64,000 nt of DNA from Alphaproteobacteria bacterium (GCA_028871795.1 JAGWMG010000001.1:62001-126000); one strand, 5' to 3'; counted from the stretch's first letter, positions 18,069-27,640 are shown. The notes: generated from the sequence alone by a model not told the origin. A program made the numbers and translations.

Positions 18069-18250
18069 CCTTGTCCCGATTGTGTAGGCACGCCGGTTCG
18101 AAACGCCAACCGCAACGGGCGGGCAAACGTCTTCGGTGTGTGCGAGAGTGCGCCCTCTAATTGCAAATTGTGGCAGGATTTGGAAGGCAGCATATGGATT
18201 CGACATCCGTCGCCTGGCCGTTCGTTCTTAACCATGCTAGCGCAGGCGCC

Positions 18251-19420
18251 ATGAGCAGCAACCATCCCGTCATCCGCGTGAAACCCCGCGAAGGCCGCCG
18301 CGCCCGCGCGGGCACTCCTTGGCTATTCTCCAACGAGATCGAAATGCCTGCGAAAACGTTGGCGCCGGGCATGATCGTAAGCGTTCTAGGCGACGACGGG
18401 CGCGTCTTTGGCACGGGCTATTTCAATCCCAAGAGTCTGATCGCCGTGCGCCTGCTCGCTGCGTCCGCCGATGTCGCGATCGATGCCGAGTTCCTTGGAG
18501 TCAAGTTGAAACAGGCGCTGTCGCTGCGCGAGGCCGTTTACCGTGCGCCATTTTACCGCTTGGTCAACGCGGAAGGCGACGGCTTGCCGGGCCTCACCGT
18601 CGACCGCTTCGCCGACACCGTCGTCGTGCAGATCACCACCGCCGGAATGGAAGCCCTCCTTGAGCCGCTGCGCGCGGCGCTCGACGATGCGCTGGCGCCC
18701 GCGCAGGTGGTGCTTCGTGCCGACTCCCCGGCGCGCGCGCTGGAGGGTTTGGATTCGTATGTCCGCGCGGACGACGGGGGACGCATCGCCGTGGAAGAGA
18801 ACGGCGTGCGCTATTTCGCCGACACGGCCTCGGGCCAGAAGACGGGCTGGTACTACGATCAGCGCGACAATCGCGCCTTTGTCGCCTCCTTATCGCGCGG
18901 CAAATCGGTTCTCGACGCCTATTGCTATACCGGCGGCTTCGCGCTGGCGGCCGCGCGTGCCGGTGCAAAAGAGGCGGCGGGGCTGGACAGTTCCGCCCCG
19001 GCGCTGGCATTGGCCGAGGAAGCCGCGGCCGCCAACGGGCTTTCGTGCAAGTTCGTGAAGGCAGACGTGTTCGAGGAGCTGGAACGGCTGTGGGCGTCGC
19101 GCGAACAATTCGATGTGGTGGTCGCCGATCCGCCGCCCTTCGTGAAGGCCAAGAAGGATCTCGAAGTCGGCGCCAAGGCCTATCGCAAGCTGGCGCGGCT
19201 GGCCGCATCCGTCGCCGCGCCGGGGGGATTACTGCTGCTCGCCTCCTGCTCGCACAATATTCCGCCGGAGCGTTTCGCTTTGGAATGCGCCGCCGGCATC
19301 GCACGCACCGGCCGCACGGCGAAATTGATCCGCCAGGCGGGCGCCGGCCCCGACCATCCGCTGCATCCGATGCTGCCGGAAAGCGCCTACCTGAAGGCGC
19401 TGGCCTATGCGCTGGACTAG
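18251..19420 (+). CDS. rlmI: Class I rRNA (cytosine-C5) methyltransferase, RlmI family
   Basis: Likely methylates C1962 of 23S rRNA. 389 residues: an N-terminal PUA domain (PWLFSNEIE, then VFGTGYFNPKSLIAVRLL), a central RNA-binding part and a C-terminal Rossmann methyltransferase with DAYCYTGGFAL (SAM motif I), VVADPPPFVKAKK (motif IV) and LLASCSHN, which carries the catalytic cysteine. The start is ATG 18251 (MSSNHP); the frame is open a little further upstream but without family similarity. Its TAG stop shares the palindrome CTAG with the convergent kup gene. Confidence 0.9.
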   Translation: MSSNHPVIRVKPREGRRARAGTPWLFSNEIEMPAKTLAPGMIVSVLGDDGRVFGTGYFNPKSLIAVRLLAASADVAIDAEFLGVKLKQALSLREAVYRAPFYRLVNAEGDGLPGLTVDRFADTVVVQITTAGMEALLEPLRAALDDALAPAQVVLRADSPARALEGLDSYVRADDGGRIAVEENGVRYFADTASGQKTGWYYDQRDNRAFVASLSRGKSVLDAYCYTGGFALAAARAGAKEAAGLDSSAPALALAEEAAAANGLSCKFVKADVFEELERLWASREQFDVVVADPPPFVKAKKDLEVGAKAYRKLARLAASVAAPGGLLLLASCSHNIPPERFALECAAGIARTGRTAKLIRQAGAGPDHPLHPMLPESAYLKALAYALD

Positions 19421-21375
19421 ATCATCACCTGGGTGCCGAGTTCCACCACGCGGTTGGGCGGCAGGTGATAGAAGCGCGCCGGCGACAAGGCATTGGACGC
19501 CAGCTGCAGATAGAGCCAGGTGCGCCAACGCCCGAGGATGGGATTCTCCGACGGCAACAGGGTTTCGCGTCCGATGAAGAAGGTGGTGGTTTCGGGATCG
19601 ACCGCCAGTCCGTAGGCGCGCGCTTCGGAAAGCGCGCGCGGCACGTCCGGCGTCTCGAAGAAGCCGTGATGGATGTGGACCTCGAAAAACCCTTTGCCGA
19701 GTTTCTCGACCTGGATGCGCTTGTCGGGCGCCACCAACGGCGTGTCGTCCACCATCACCTGGGCGACGATGACGCGCTCGTGCAGGACCTTGTTGTGCTT
19801 GAGGTTGTGCAGCAGGGCGCCGGGGACGGCGTCGGCGCGCGGCGTCAGGAACACGGCGGTGCCCGCCACGCGCAGCGGCGTCTTGTCGGCGCGCTCCAGG
19901 AACAGTTCCAGCGGCATGGATTCGCGCCGGATGTGATCGAGATGCACGCGCCGTCCCAGCCTCCAGGTCTCCATGACGACGAAGACGAAGGCGGCGATGA
20001 ACAACGGCAGCCAGCCGCCTTCGGCGATCTTGAGCGAATTGGAGGCGAGGAACATCAGATCGACCAGCGCCAGCGCCCCGAAGAGCGGAATCACCACCCA
20101 CAGCTTCCAATGCCAGAGCTTGGCCGCGATCATGCCGACCATGACCGTGCTCAGCACCATGATGCCGGTGACCGCGATGCCGTAGGCGGCGGCCAGCGCG
20201 TTGGAGCTCTTGAAGATCAGAACGATCAGGACGACGCCGGCGCAGAGATAGGCGTTCATCCGCGGCACGTAGATCTGGCCGTAATCGGTGGCCGAGGTGT
20301 GGCGGATTTCCATGCGCGGCAGCATGCCCAGCTGCACCGCCTGGCGGGTGATCGAATAGACGCCCGAGATCACCGCCTGCGAAGCGATGACCGTGGCGAT
20401 GGTGGCGAGCAGCACCAGCGGATAATGGGCCCAGTGCGGCGCCACCGCGTAGAAGGCGACGTCGGCCTTGCCGGGATCGCGCAGCAGCGCGGCGCCTTGC
20501 CCGAAATAATTCAGCACCAGCGCCGGGAACACGAAGGCGAGCCAGGCGATGCGGATGGGGAACTTCCCGAAGTGTCCCATGTCGGCATAAAGCGTTTCGC
20601 AGCCGGTGACCGCCAGCACCACCGATCCCAGGGCCACGAACGCCGTCCAGGGCTCTTCCACGAACAGCATCAGGCCGTAATGGGGGCTCAGCGCCCACAG
20701 GATCTGCGGCGCCTGGACGATCGCCCCCAGGCCCAGCGCGCCGAGCGTCAGAAACCACACCACCATCACCGGTCCGAACAGTCTGCCGACGCGCGCCGTG
20801 CCGCGCGACTGGATGACGAAGAGTCCGATCAGGATAAGGAGCGAGAGCGGCAGGACCAGCGGTTCGAAGGCCTTGCTTTCGACGCTCAGGCCTTCCACCG
20901 CGCTCAGCACGGAAATGGCGGGCGTCAACATGCCGTCACCGACGAACAGCGCCAATCCCAGGATCGCCGCCGTGCCGATGGCCAGTTTGACGCCGCGGCC
21001 GAGCCCTTGCAGACGGTGGGCGAGCGAGGCGAGCGCCAGGATGCCGCCTTCCCCGTCATTGTCGGCGCGCATGATCAGCATGACGTATTTCAGCGTCACC
21101 ACGACGATCAGCGACCACACGATCAGCGACACCACGCCCATGATAGCCGACTGGATGGCCACGTGCTCGCCCGCGGCCAAGGCGGATTGGCGCAGCGCGT
21201 AGAGCGGGCTGGTGCCGATGTCGCCATAAACCACGCCCAGCGCCGCCAGCGTCAGCGTCGACTTGCGCCTCCAGCCATCGGCTTGTACGGCGGGCCCATG
21301 CTCGATGCGGCCCGGAAGAGCCTCGAGGGGATCGTTGACCGCGGAGGCGGGTTCGACGGCGCTATCTGGCTTCAC
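19417..21375 (-). CDS. kup: KUP-type potassium uptake protein
   Basis: A proton-coupled K+ transporter of the inner membrane. 652 residues, normal for Kup: about 12 transmembrane helices in the first ~460 residues, beginning with the diagnostic LGVVYGDIGTSPLYAL, followed by a soluble C-terminal part (about 480-652) ending in PNRVVELGTQVMI. GDGMLTPAISVLSAVEG is the conserved second-helix motif. It starts with GTG at 21375. Monocistronic; its stop codon overlaps that of rlmI on the opposite strand. Confidence 0.94.
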   Translation of the reverse strand: MKPDSAVEPASAVNDPLEALPGRIEHGPAVQADGWRRKSTLTLAALGVVYGDIGTSPLYALRQSALAAGEHVAIQSAIMGVVSLIVWSLIVVVTLKYVMLIMRADNDGEGGILALASLAHRLQGLGRGVKLAIGTAAILGLALFVGDGMLTPAISVLSAVEGLSVESKAFEPLVLPLSLLILIGLFVIQSRGTARVGRLFGPVMVVWFLTLGALGLGAIVQAPQILWALSPHYGLMLFVEEPWTAFVALGSVVLAVTGCETLYADMGHFGKFPIRIAWLAFVFPALVLNYFGQGAALLRDPGKADVAFYAVAPHWAHYPLVLLATIATVIASQAVISGVYSITRQAVQLGMLPRMEIRHTSATDYGQIYVPRMNAYLCAGVVLIVLIFKSSNALAAAYGIAVTGIMVLSTVMVGMIAAKLWHWKLWVVIPLFGALALVDLMFLASNSLKIAEGGWLPLFIAAFVFVVMETWRLGRRVHLDHIRRESMPLELFLERADKTPLRVAGTAVFLTPRADAVPGALLHNLKHNKVLHERVIVAQVMVDDTPLVAPDKRIQVEKLGKGFFEVHIHHGFFETPDVPRALSEARAYGLAVDPETTTFFIGRETLLPSENPILGRWRTWLYLQLASNALSPARFYHLPPNRVVELGTQVMI

Positions 21376-21525
21376 GGCTTCTTGCAGCGGAACTCTCTCT
21401 GGAACGGGGCAGCGCGTTTCAGCGGCACTCTTCCCGACGGGGCGCGGACCATAGTCCGGCTTGCGCCGGGCACAAAGAGGGGCGAGACGGATTGGCGCAG
21501 AAATCTCTCAAGGTGCTGCGATTAT

Positions 21526-22125
21526 TCAGTTATCCGGTTCTTCGGGGTCCGGATTGTCGGCGATGAGCGCGCCGATGTCGTCGCTGTGCGGGTTCTGCGC
21601 CACGTCCTGCGCCTGCGGATCGGGGCCGCCGGGGCCGATGAAGCCCTGGACAGCATAGATGCGGGTTCCCCAGGCCTCCGCCTTGGCGTTGTAGACGCGT
21701 ACCTGGCTCCAATCGTTATCGGGACTGACGTCGCGCACCGGGTCGTTGAGGGTGATGGCACCGTCGTCCAGCCAGTTGGCGTGATCGATGCGGATTTCAC
21801 GCCCGTTCGCGACCTCGCGCACCACGGCCAGATGGGCCCGGTTGGGACCGGCATACCCGTTGAGCACCATCACCGAGCCTGCTTTGGGAGAAGCGCTGCG
21901 GGCGAAACGTCCGGCCGCCTGATCCCACCAGGTGTAGGCGTCGCCGTAGAGCGCGACCTGGGAATGGGCGCGCGCATAAGGCACGCATTGCAGCGGGGAA
22001 TCGGGCACCGCGATGTCGGCGCCGTCATCACCGGAAGAAAACGAGGAAGATGGCTCCCCTGCGCAACCTGCCAGCAGGGCGCAAAAAGCGGCTGCCGCCG
22101 CGAGCCGAACGAATGACCCCACCAT
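21526..22125 (-). CDS. CHAP-domain lipoprotein (putative peptidoglycan amidase/endopeptidase)
   Basis: A 199-residue protein beginning at ATG 22125 with a hydrophobic signal and a lipobox LLAGC, so it should be lipid-anchored. The mature part is a CHAP domain: the catalytic cysteine in LQCVPYARAHS, then YTWWDQAAGRF, GSVMVLNG and the histidine in RAHLAVV, followed by WLDDGAITLNDPVRD. CHAP enzymes cut peptide or amide bonds in peptidoglycan. The C-terminal ~30 residues are acidic and disordered. It lies downstream of a GT2 glycosyltransferase gene on the same strand, with 122 bases between them. Confidence 0.82.
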   Translation of the reverse strand: MVGSFVRLAAAAAFCALLAGCAGEPSSSFSSGDDGADIAVPDSPLQCVPYARAHSQVALYGDAYTWWDQAAGRFARSASPKAGSVMVLNGYAGPNRAHLAVVREVANGREIRIDHANWLDDGAITLNDPVRDVSPDNDWSQVRVYNAKAEAWGTRIYAVQGFIGPGGPDPQAQDVAQNPHSDDIGALIADNPDPEEPDN

Positions 22126-22225
22126 CCAAGTCCTCGCCTTGTGCTCCAGCAGCGGCAACCGTTGCGGCCACCGTAGTGCGACAGGCTTCAAAGCGAGGTT
22201 AGAACATTCGTTCGCATTCGATCGA

Positions 22226-22237
22226 CTAAAATTTTAG
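22226..22237. repeat. A+T-rich perfect palindrome CTAAAATTTTAG
   Basis: A 12-base perfect palindrome between the CHAP lipoprotein start (22125) and the GT2 stop (22248). On the minus strand it follows a run of six T just after the GT2 stop. It may be part of a terminator or an operator for the CHAP gene. Confidence 0.35.
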
Positions 22238-22247
22238 AAAAAAGCGT

Positions 22248-23726
22248 TCATTCCCGCGGCGTGAAGCGGCTCGGTGCGATCTCGCGGATCTGTTGCGGCG
22301 CGCCGCCGGAAAAACCCATGGCGCCGATGGAAACGAGCCCGGCCACCGCAATGACGAAGAACGGCGCGCTCCACGCCTGCTCGGCAAAAGCAAACGCGGG
22401 CAAGAACACGCCAGCAATCAGCTCGGGTGCGCCGCGCCAGCCGCCTACCTGGCGTTCGCCGGCCCTCAGCGTGCGGTGGAAATCCATCTGTGTCGTGAAG
22501 AACGCTTCGTAGGTCGCCCTGGTGTTGGAGAGAATGAGGCCGCTGGGAAACACGATGGCGAGCAGGAGCGAGCGGTGCAGGCCGATGGCGCGATGCCTGT
22601 CGAGAAGCTTCTGGCCGAGGAACAGATAGCCCAGGCTTCCCGTCAGCCCCAAGGCGGTGACGGCAAGGCCGAACATCGCCACGCTCTCGAGATAGACGAC
22701 GCCCATATACATCAGCGTCAAGCTGATCGCCGCGCTGACGAAGGCGAGCGTGTAGAAGGCGAACTGGCACATCTGCAGGCTGACCGCCACTTTGCGCCAC
22801 AGCGGCATGGCGCTGGCCCAGATCGCCGGCATCAGCTTATGCGCGCATTGCGCGTGACCCTTGGTCCAGCGCGCCTGCTGGGCGCGCCAAGCCGCGGCGG
22901 TTTCGGGCAGTTCGCCCGGCACTTCCACATCCTTCAGGAAGGCGGCGCGCCAGCCTTTCAGCATGCAGCGCATCGACAGGTCGAGATCCTCGGTCAGGGT
23001 GTCCCCGGTCCAGCCGCCGCCGCTTTCGATCGCTTCGCGGCGCCAGATGCCGGCGGTCCCGTTGAAGGAGATGGGCAGGCCGGCGCGGAAACGTCCCTCC
23101 TGCTCGACGGAGAAATGGGCGTCGAGCAGCAGCCCCTGGGCGCGCGTCAGCCAATTCCGGTTGCGGTTGGCGTGGGTCCAGCGCGCCTGCACGAAAGCCA
23201 GTCCGGTGTCGGCGACCAGCGCCGGCACGGTGCGGCGCAGGAAATCGGGCGGCGGTACGAAATCGGCGTCGAACACGGCGACATAAGGCGCCTCGGAATG
23301 CGCCAAGCCGAAGGCGAGATTGCCGGCCTTGAAGCCAGTGCGTTCGTTGCGCCTGAGGATGCTGAAGCTCACGCCTTGAGGCACCGTTGCCATCACGGCG
23401 CGCGCCAGTTCCTCGTGCTGCTCGATGCTGCCGTCGTCGAGGAGCTGGATCTCGAGTCTGTCGCGCGGCCAGTCCAGGCGCGCCGCGGCCGCCGCCACGC
23501 GCACGGCGAGCGCGCCTTCGTCGCGCACCGGCAATTGCACTAGGACCGAGGGCAGGGCCTCGTCGGGCAGGCGCGGCAGACGCACCCGCAGAGCGGGGCG
23601 GAACAGGCGGAAATAACCGAGGACGATCAATTGGGCGGAAAGCAGGGCGAGCAGCAGAAGAACGCTGGCAAGCCCACACTGCAGGAATAGCGACAAGCCT
23701 GACATGCGAACCGCTCGGCCCCCCAT
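22248..23726 (-). CDS. Membrane glycosyltransferase family 2 (cellulose-synthase/CslA-like)
   Basis: About 492 residues (ATG 23705 would remove seven). One N-terminal helix anchors a GT2 catalytic domain with LLDDGS, the metal-binding FDADF, the acceptor-base motif TEDLDL and QQARW, the Q(Q/R)xRW signature of processive beta-glycosyltransferases. Four or five helices follow in the C-terminal third. Such enzymes polymerise or transfer sugars across the inner membrane (glucomannan-, glucan- or GlcNAc-type products); the product here is undefined. There is no PilZ domain and no bcsB-like gene nearby. Confidence 0.88.
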   Translation of the reverse strand: MGGRAVRMSGLSLFLQCGLASVLLLLALLSAQLIVLGYFRLFRPALRVRLPRLPDEALPSVLVQLPVRDEGALAVRVAAAAARLDWPRDRLEIQLLDDGSIEQHEELARAVMATVPQGVSFSILRRNERTGFKAGNLAFGLAHSEAPYVAVFDADFVPPPDFLRRTVPALVADTGLAFVQARWTHANRNRNWLTRAQGLLLDAHFSVEQEGRFRAGLPISFNGTAGIWRREAIESGGGWTGDTLTEDLDLSMRCMLKGWRAAFLKDVEVPGELPETAAAWRAQQARWTKGHAQCAHKLMPAIWASAMPLWRKVAVSLQMCQFAFYTLAFVSAAISLTLMYMGVVYLESVAMFGLAVTALGLTGSLGYLFLGQKLLDRHRAIGLHRSLLLAIVFPSGLILSNTRATYEAFFTTQMDFHRTLRAGERQVGGWRGAPELIAGVFLPAFAFAEQAWSAPFFVIAVAGLVSIGAMGFSGGAPQQIREIAPSRFTPRE

Positions 23727-23949
23727 TACGTTCCGGAAGTGACGCCGCCTGGACGGCGGACTGGCGAAAACCCAAGGGCTCGTTGTAGCGCACCCCGGGC
23801 GAATTTGTTACGCAGTTTAATCTTTCGCAACGGGCCGGCGCCAGCCTGCGCGGCGGTTTTCTCCCCATAATGACTCGCGAAACCGGCCCGGGTTGTGCGT
23901 TTCTTCGCTTTTCATGCGGCCAAACGCTGCAGAAGCCGGTCGCAGGCCC

Positions 23950-25086
23950 TCAATCCAAGGTGCGGCGGAAGCGGAGGATGGCGAGGGTGCCGGCCACGAA
24001 CAAAAAGAGAATCATCGGCCAGATGTCCGACCAGATCTCGAAGAAGCCGTTGCCCTTCAACAGGATGCCACGCACGATCCGCAGGAAATGGGTGATCGGC
24101 AGGACCTCGCCGATCCACTGCGCCCAGTCGGGCATGCCGTGGAAGGGGAAGACGAACCCGGAAAGCATGATCGACGGCAGGAAGAAGAAGAACGTCATCT
24201 GCATCGCCTGCATCTGGTTCTTGGCGGCGGTGGAGATGGTGTAGCCCACCGCCAAGAGCGCCGTAATGTACACGGACGCGGCTGCCGCCAGCAACCCGAA
24301 CGAGCCGATCATCGGGACGTGGAACACGAAGTAGGCGACGGTGAGAATCAGCGTGCACTGGAAGGCGCCCACGAAGATGTTGGGAACGATCTTGCCGACC
24401 ATGATTTCCACGGGGCGGGTGGGCATCGCCAACAGGTTCTCATACGTGCCGCGCTCGCGCTCGCGCGTCAGCGCGATCGAGGTCGCCATCACCATGGTCA
24501 TGGTGAGGATGACGCCCAAGAGGCCCGGCACGATGTTGTATTGGGTGATGTTCTCCGGGTTGTAGAGATTGTGGATCACCACGTTTAACGGGGGCGCGGC
24601 GAAGGCGCGCGCTTTCAAGGGCCCGACGAGATCGTCGCGCAACGCCGTCGAGACGAGGGTGGGAATGGCGCCGATGGCGTAGGAGCCGGCGGCGGGATCG
24701 GTGGCGTCGGCTTCCACCAGCAGGTCCGGCCGGGCGCCGCGCACCACATCGCGCGAGAAATTGACTGGGATTTCGATGACGAACGAGGCGCGCCCTTCGC
24801 TCAACATGCGGCGCGCCTCGAGGGGCGAGTTCGTCGCCTTCACCACCTCGAAGAAGCTCGAATTGGCCATGGCCGCGACGATCGAATCCGAAAGCGGCCC
24901 CGGATCGGAGATCGCCACCACGGTCGCCAGATGCCTCGGCACCATGTTGATGGCGTAGCCGAACAGGAAAAGCTGCATCAGCGGGATGCCGATGAGCATG
25001 CCCAGCGTGAGCCGGTCGCGGCGCATCTGGATGAATTCCTTGCCCAGCATGGCGAAGACGCGGGCGAGCGAGAAACCGCCGTTCAT
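23950..25086 (-). CDS. ABC-2 type transporter permease (YbhS/YhhJ-like)
   Basis: A 378-residue inner-membrane permease of the ABC-2 class. It has one N-terminal helix (LTLGMLIGIPLMQLFLFGYAI), a ~150-residue extracytoplasmic loop and five C-terminal helices. The coupling signature ALTRERERGTYENLLAMP precedes the third helix block. It is the last gene of the tetR-hlyD-ATPase-permease operon; its ATG overlaps the ATPase stop by 4 bases. Only one permease gene is present, where the E. coli ybh system has two, so a homodimer is expected. Confidence 0.88.
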   Translation of the reverse strand: MNGGFSLARVFAMLGKEFIQMRRDRLTLGMLIGIPLMQLFLFGYAINMVPRHLATVVAISDPGPLSDSIVAAMANSSFFEVVKATNSPLEARRMLSEGRASFVIEIPVNFSRDVVRGARPDLLVEADATDPAAGSYAIGAIPTLVSTALRDDLVGPLKARAFAAPPLNVVIHNLYNPENITQYNIVPGLLGVILTMTMVMATSIALTRERERGTYENLLAMPTRPVEIMVGKIVPNIFVGAFQCTLILTVAYFVFHVPMIGSFGLLAAAASVYITALLAVGYTISTAAKNQMQAMQMTFFFFLPSIMLSGFVFPFHGMPDWAQWIGEVLPITHFLRIVRGILLKGNGFFEIWSDIWPMILFLFVAGTLAILRFRRTLD

Positions 25087-26024
25087 GCGTTTGCTCCGCC
25101 GTTGTCTTCCTGCAGCTGGATAAAGACGTCCTCCAGGCTGGGCGCCGTCTCGCGGATGGTGAGGTTGAGATCGTGGCGATAGGGCGCCAGCGCCGCTTCC
25201 AGCAGGGCGCGGTCGTAGCCCGAGACATGCAGCAGCGCCCCGAAGAAGGCGACGAAGACGACGCCGGGAAGGCCGCGCAGGCGCGCGGCGAGCGCGCGGG
25301 CGCCTTCGCCTTCGACGGTGAAGGTGATGAGGCCGGAGCCCGCGATGATGTCGGCCACCGTGCCGCGCGCCTTGATGTTGCCGACGCTGATATAGACGAT
25401 GCGGTCGCAGCGCTCGGCCTCGTCCATGTAATGGGTCGAGACCAACACGGTGATGCCCTGACCCGCCAGGGTATGGATTTCGTCCCAGAAATCGCGCCGC
25501 GCCTTGGGATCGACGCCCGCGGTCGGCTCGTCGAGCAGCAGCAGCCTGGGCGAATGCAGCGTGCAGGCGGCGAGCGCCAGACGCTGCTTCCAGCCGCCGG
25601 AAAGGTCGCCCGCGAGCTGGTGCTGACGCCGTTCGAGCCCGAGCTTTTCGAGCGTGCCGTCGACCAGCGCCCGTTTTTTTCCCAGCCCGTACACGCGCGC
25701 CACGAATTCGAGATTCTCGCGGATCGAAAGGTCCTCCCAGAAGCTGAACCTCTGGGTCATGTAGCCGGTTTCCCGCTTGATGCGCTCGGACTGGGTGCGG
25801 AAATCGTAGCCCAGGCACGTGCCCTCGCCGGCGTCGGCGTTGAGCAGGCCGCAGAGCATGCGGATGGTGGTGGTCTTGCCCGAACCGTTGGGGCCGAGAA
25901 ATCCCCACACCTGGCCTTCCGGCACGGCGATGTCGATGGCATTGACCGCCACCTTCTTGCCGAAGCGCTTGGTCAGGCCGCGCACGTCGATGGCGTGGCG
26001 TTGTTGGTTCGAATCGGGGGTCAC
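25083..26024 (-). CDS. ABC transporter ATP-binding protein of an ABC-2 exporter
   Basis: A 313-residue single-domain ATPase: Walker A GPNGSGKTT, signature LSGGWKQRLALA (W in place of the usual glutamine-containing LSGGQ), Walker B LLLLDEPTAGVD and the switch histidine in VSTHYMDEAERC. The C-terminal ~80 residues form the YbhF-like extension ending FIQLQEDNGGANA. The start is GTG 26024, overlapping the hlyD stop by 4 bases; an earlier start would run into hlyD. With the adjacent adaptor and permease it forms a drug/lipid-type efflux pump. Confidence 0.9.
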   Translation of the reverse strand: MTPDSNQQRHAIDVRGLTKRFGKKVAVNAIDIAVPEGQVWGFLGPNGSGKTTTIRMLCGLLNADAGEGTCLGYDFRTQSERIKRETGYMTQRFSFWEDLSIRENLEFVARVYGLGKKRALVDGTLEKLGLERRQHQLAGDLSGGWKQRLALAACTLHSPRLLLLDEPTAGVDPKARRDFWDEIHTLAGQGITVLVSTHYMDEAERCDRIVYISVGNIKARGTVADIIAGSGLITFTVEGEGARALAARLRGLPGVVFVAFFGALLHVSGYDRALLEAALAPYRHDLNLTIRETAPSLEDVFIQLQEDNGGANA

Positions 26025-26848
26025 AGCGGGCGCACGTCCACGGGTTGGCCGGGATGGAGCTTCAGGCCCGACGGCGCGCGCGCCTCGACTTTGTAGACGA
26101 GCTTGTCGCGGCTGGCGATGGAGAAGATGACGGGCGGGGTGAATTCCTCCTGGGCGGCGATGAAGCTGACGGTCGCCACGATATTGGGATCGCAGCCGTC
26201 GCAATTGATCTTCACCTTGTCACCCAGGCGGATCTTCGCGAACTGACTCTCGGGCACGAAGAAGCGCACATAGACGTTCTTGGGCGGCAGCACCGAGATG
26301 ACCGGGGTCATGGCGGGGGCGTATTCGCCTTGGCGGAAATAGACGTCCTGCACGCGCCCGCTGGTGTAGGCGATGACGTTGCGCTGGGAGAGCTGATAAG
26401 CGGCATTGGCCAGCGTGGCGCGGGCCTGAGCTTCGCTGGCCTCGATCTGGGCGATGAGGGCGGCGGCAGCGTCGTAGGCCGATTTCGCCCGGTCGTAGGC
26501 GTCTTTCGAGGTGGCGTCGGCGCGCGACAGACCCTCCTGCCGGTTCAGTTCCTTCCTTGCGAGGTTGAGGTTGGCTTGCGCCTGGCCCAGCTGCCCTCGC
26601 GCCTGCGCGATCGTGGCGTTGGCGGAATCGCGCGCCGCGGCTTGGCTGACGTCGTCGAGGGTGAAGAGCAGATCGCCTTGCTTGACTAGGTCTCCGCGCT
26701 GGACGGTAACGCGCGTGACCCAGCCGGCCTGAGGCGCCGCGATGAAGGCGTAATCGCCTTCGGCGTAACCCAGCCAGGCGCCGTCGTCGGTCTTGGAACA
26801 AGCCGCCAGCAGGAAGACGAGCACGAGGCCCAGCCGTTCGATCTTCAT
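26021..26848 (-). CDS. HlyD-family periplasmic adaptor, lipoprotein
   Basis: A 275-residue membrane fusion protein. A signal with lipobox LLAACS suggests lipid anchoring. It has a split biotinyl-lipoyl domain (APQAGWVTRVTVQRGDLVKQGD), a coiled-coil hairpin of about 85 residues rich in Ala/Gln and a beta-barrel part with YVRFFVPESQF. It resembles YbhG/YhiI adaptors that connect ABC-2 exporters to the outer membrane. Its ATG overlaps the tetR stop by 4 bases and its stop overlaps the ATPase GTG by 4, so the pump genes are translationally coupled. Confidence 0.88.
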   Translation of the reverse strand: MKIERLGLVLVFLLAACSKTDDGAWLGYAEGDYAFIAAPQAGWVTRVTVQRGDLVKQGDLLFTLDDVSQAAARDSANATIAQARGQLGQAQANLNLARKELNRQEGLSRADATSKDAYDRAKSAYDAAAALIAQIEASEAQARATLANAAYQLSQRNVIAYTSGRVQDVYFRQGEYAPAMTPVISVLPPKNVYVRFFVPESQFAKIRLGDKVKINCDGCDPNIVATVSFIAAQEEFTPPVIFSIASRDKLVYKVEARAPSGLKLHPGQPVDVRPL

Positions 26849-27510
26849 TTTGCGCTTCCTTGGGGCTCCAGCCCGTTGAGCAGGACTTCCAAATGCGTGG
26901 CGAGGAACTTCTGGTAATCGAAGGGGACGTCGTCCGTCTGCGCGAAGGTCGTGCGCCAGATGATGCTGAGGATGAATGGGGCGATGATCAGCCGGGCGAC
27001 ATACGCCGGCGGCAGCTCACGCACTTCGCCCCGCGCAACGCCGCGCGCGATCAGTCTCGTCATCATGGCCATGCCTTTGTCGATGACTTCCTTGCGCCAG
27101 AAGCGCGCAAGTTCGGGGAAGTTGCCGCTTTCCGCGATGATGATCTTGGGCAGCACCGCGCGGTCGCCGTATTGCACGAGGTTGCCCACGATCACCATGA
27201 ACATGGTCAGGAATTCGCGGGTGGAGCCCTCGAAACTGTTCGCCCGCTGTGTGACCTCGGTCAACGTCGCGCCGATGGATTCGCGCGCCAGCGTCTTGAA
27301 CACTTCTTCCTTGCTCGGGAAGTAAAGATAGATCGTGCCTTTGGTGACGCCGGCGCGCGCCGCGATGTCGTCCATGCGCGCGGCGGCAAAGCCTTTTTCG
27401 GCGAAAACCTTCAGCGCCGCGTCCAGGATTTCGCCGGGGCGGGCCTGTTTGCGCCGGGTCCAGCCCTTGGCCGGTTTCGAAGGCATCTGAGCGTCGATCA
27501 TGGTATTCAT
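26845..27510 (-). CDS. TetR-family repressor of the adjacent ABC efflux operon
   Basis: A 221-residue regulator. The N-terminal helix-turn-helix reads ILDAALKVFAEKGFAAARMD then IAARAGVTKGTIYLYFPSKEEVF, textbook TetR/AcrR. The C-terminal ligand domain ends FLATHLEVLLNGLEPQ, like the YbiH/CecR-type C-terminus. ATG 27510 is preferred because any earlier start would lie inside the 20-base palindromic operator. It is the first gene of the efflux operon, so it probably represses itself and the pump until a ligand binds. Confidence 0.92.
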   Translation of the reverse strand: MNTMIDAQMPSKPAKGWTRRKQARPGEILDAALKVFAEKGFAAARMDDIAARAGVTKGTIYLYFPSKEEVFKTLARESIGATLTEVTQRANSFEGSTREFLTMFMVIVGNLVQYGDRAVLPKIIIAESGNFPELARFWRKEVIDKGMAMMTRLIARGVARGEVRELPPAYVARLIIAPFILSIIWRTTFAQTDDVPFDYQKFLATHLEVLLNGLEPQGSAK

Positions 27511-27514
27511 ACTA

Positions 27515-27534
27515 ATAACTGACCGGTCAGTTAT
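27515..27534. promoter_or_regulatory. Operator palindrome for the TetR-type repressor
   Basis: The perfect 20-base palindrome ATAACTGACCGGTCAGTTAT ends five bases before the chosen tetR start codon. The TGACCGGTCA core is typical of TetR/AcrR operators. Binding here would block transcription of the whole tetR-hlyD-ATPase-permease operon. Confidence 0.85.
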
Positions 27535-27640
27535 CAATAGGACACATCTGTACGGCGATGAATATTTTCGAAAGCTCCTGGACCGTGGGTAAAATCGCGC
27601 GAAAATCGGCTAAACTAAGGGGACTGCAGGGAGATTTAGG

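Noticed and set aside
18922..22116. 1064-codon open frame on the plus strand across rlmI, kup and the CHAP gene
   Set aside because: It is antisense or out of frame to three well-supported genes, and its composition (Gln/His/Arg/Asp-rich) is that of a shadow frame.
22226..22237. CTAAAATTTTAG as an Irr box
   Set aside because: It is palindromic and A+T-rich but lacks the TTAGAA-N3-TTCTAA spacing of the two good Irr boxes.
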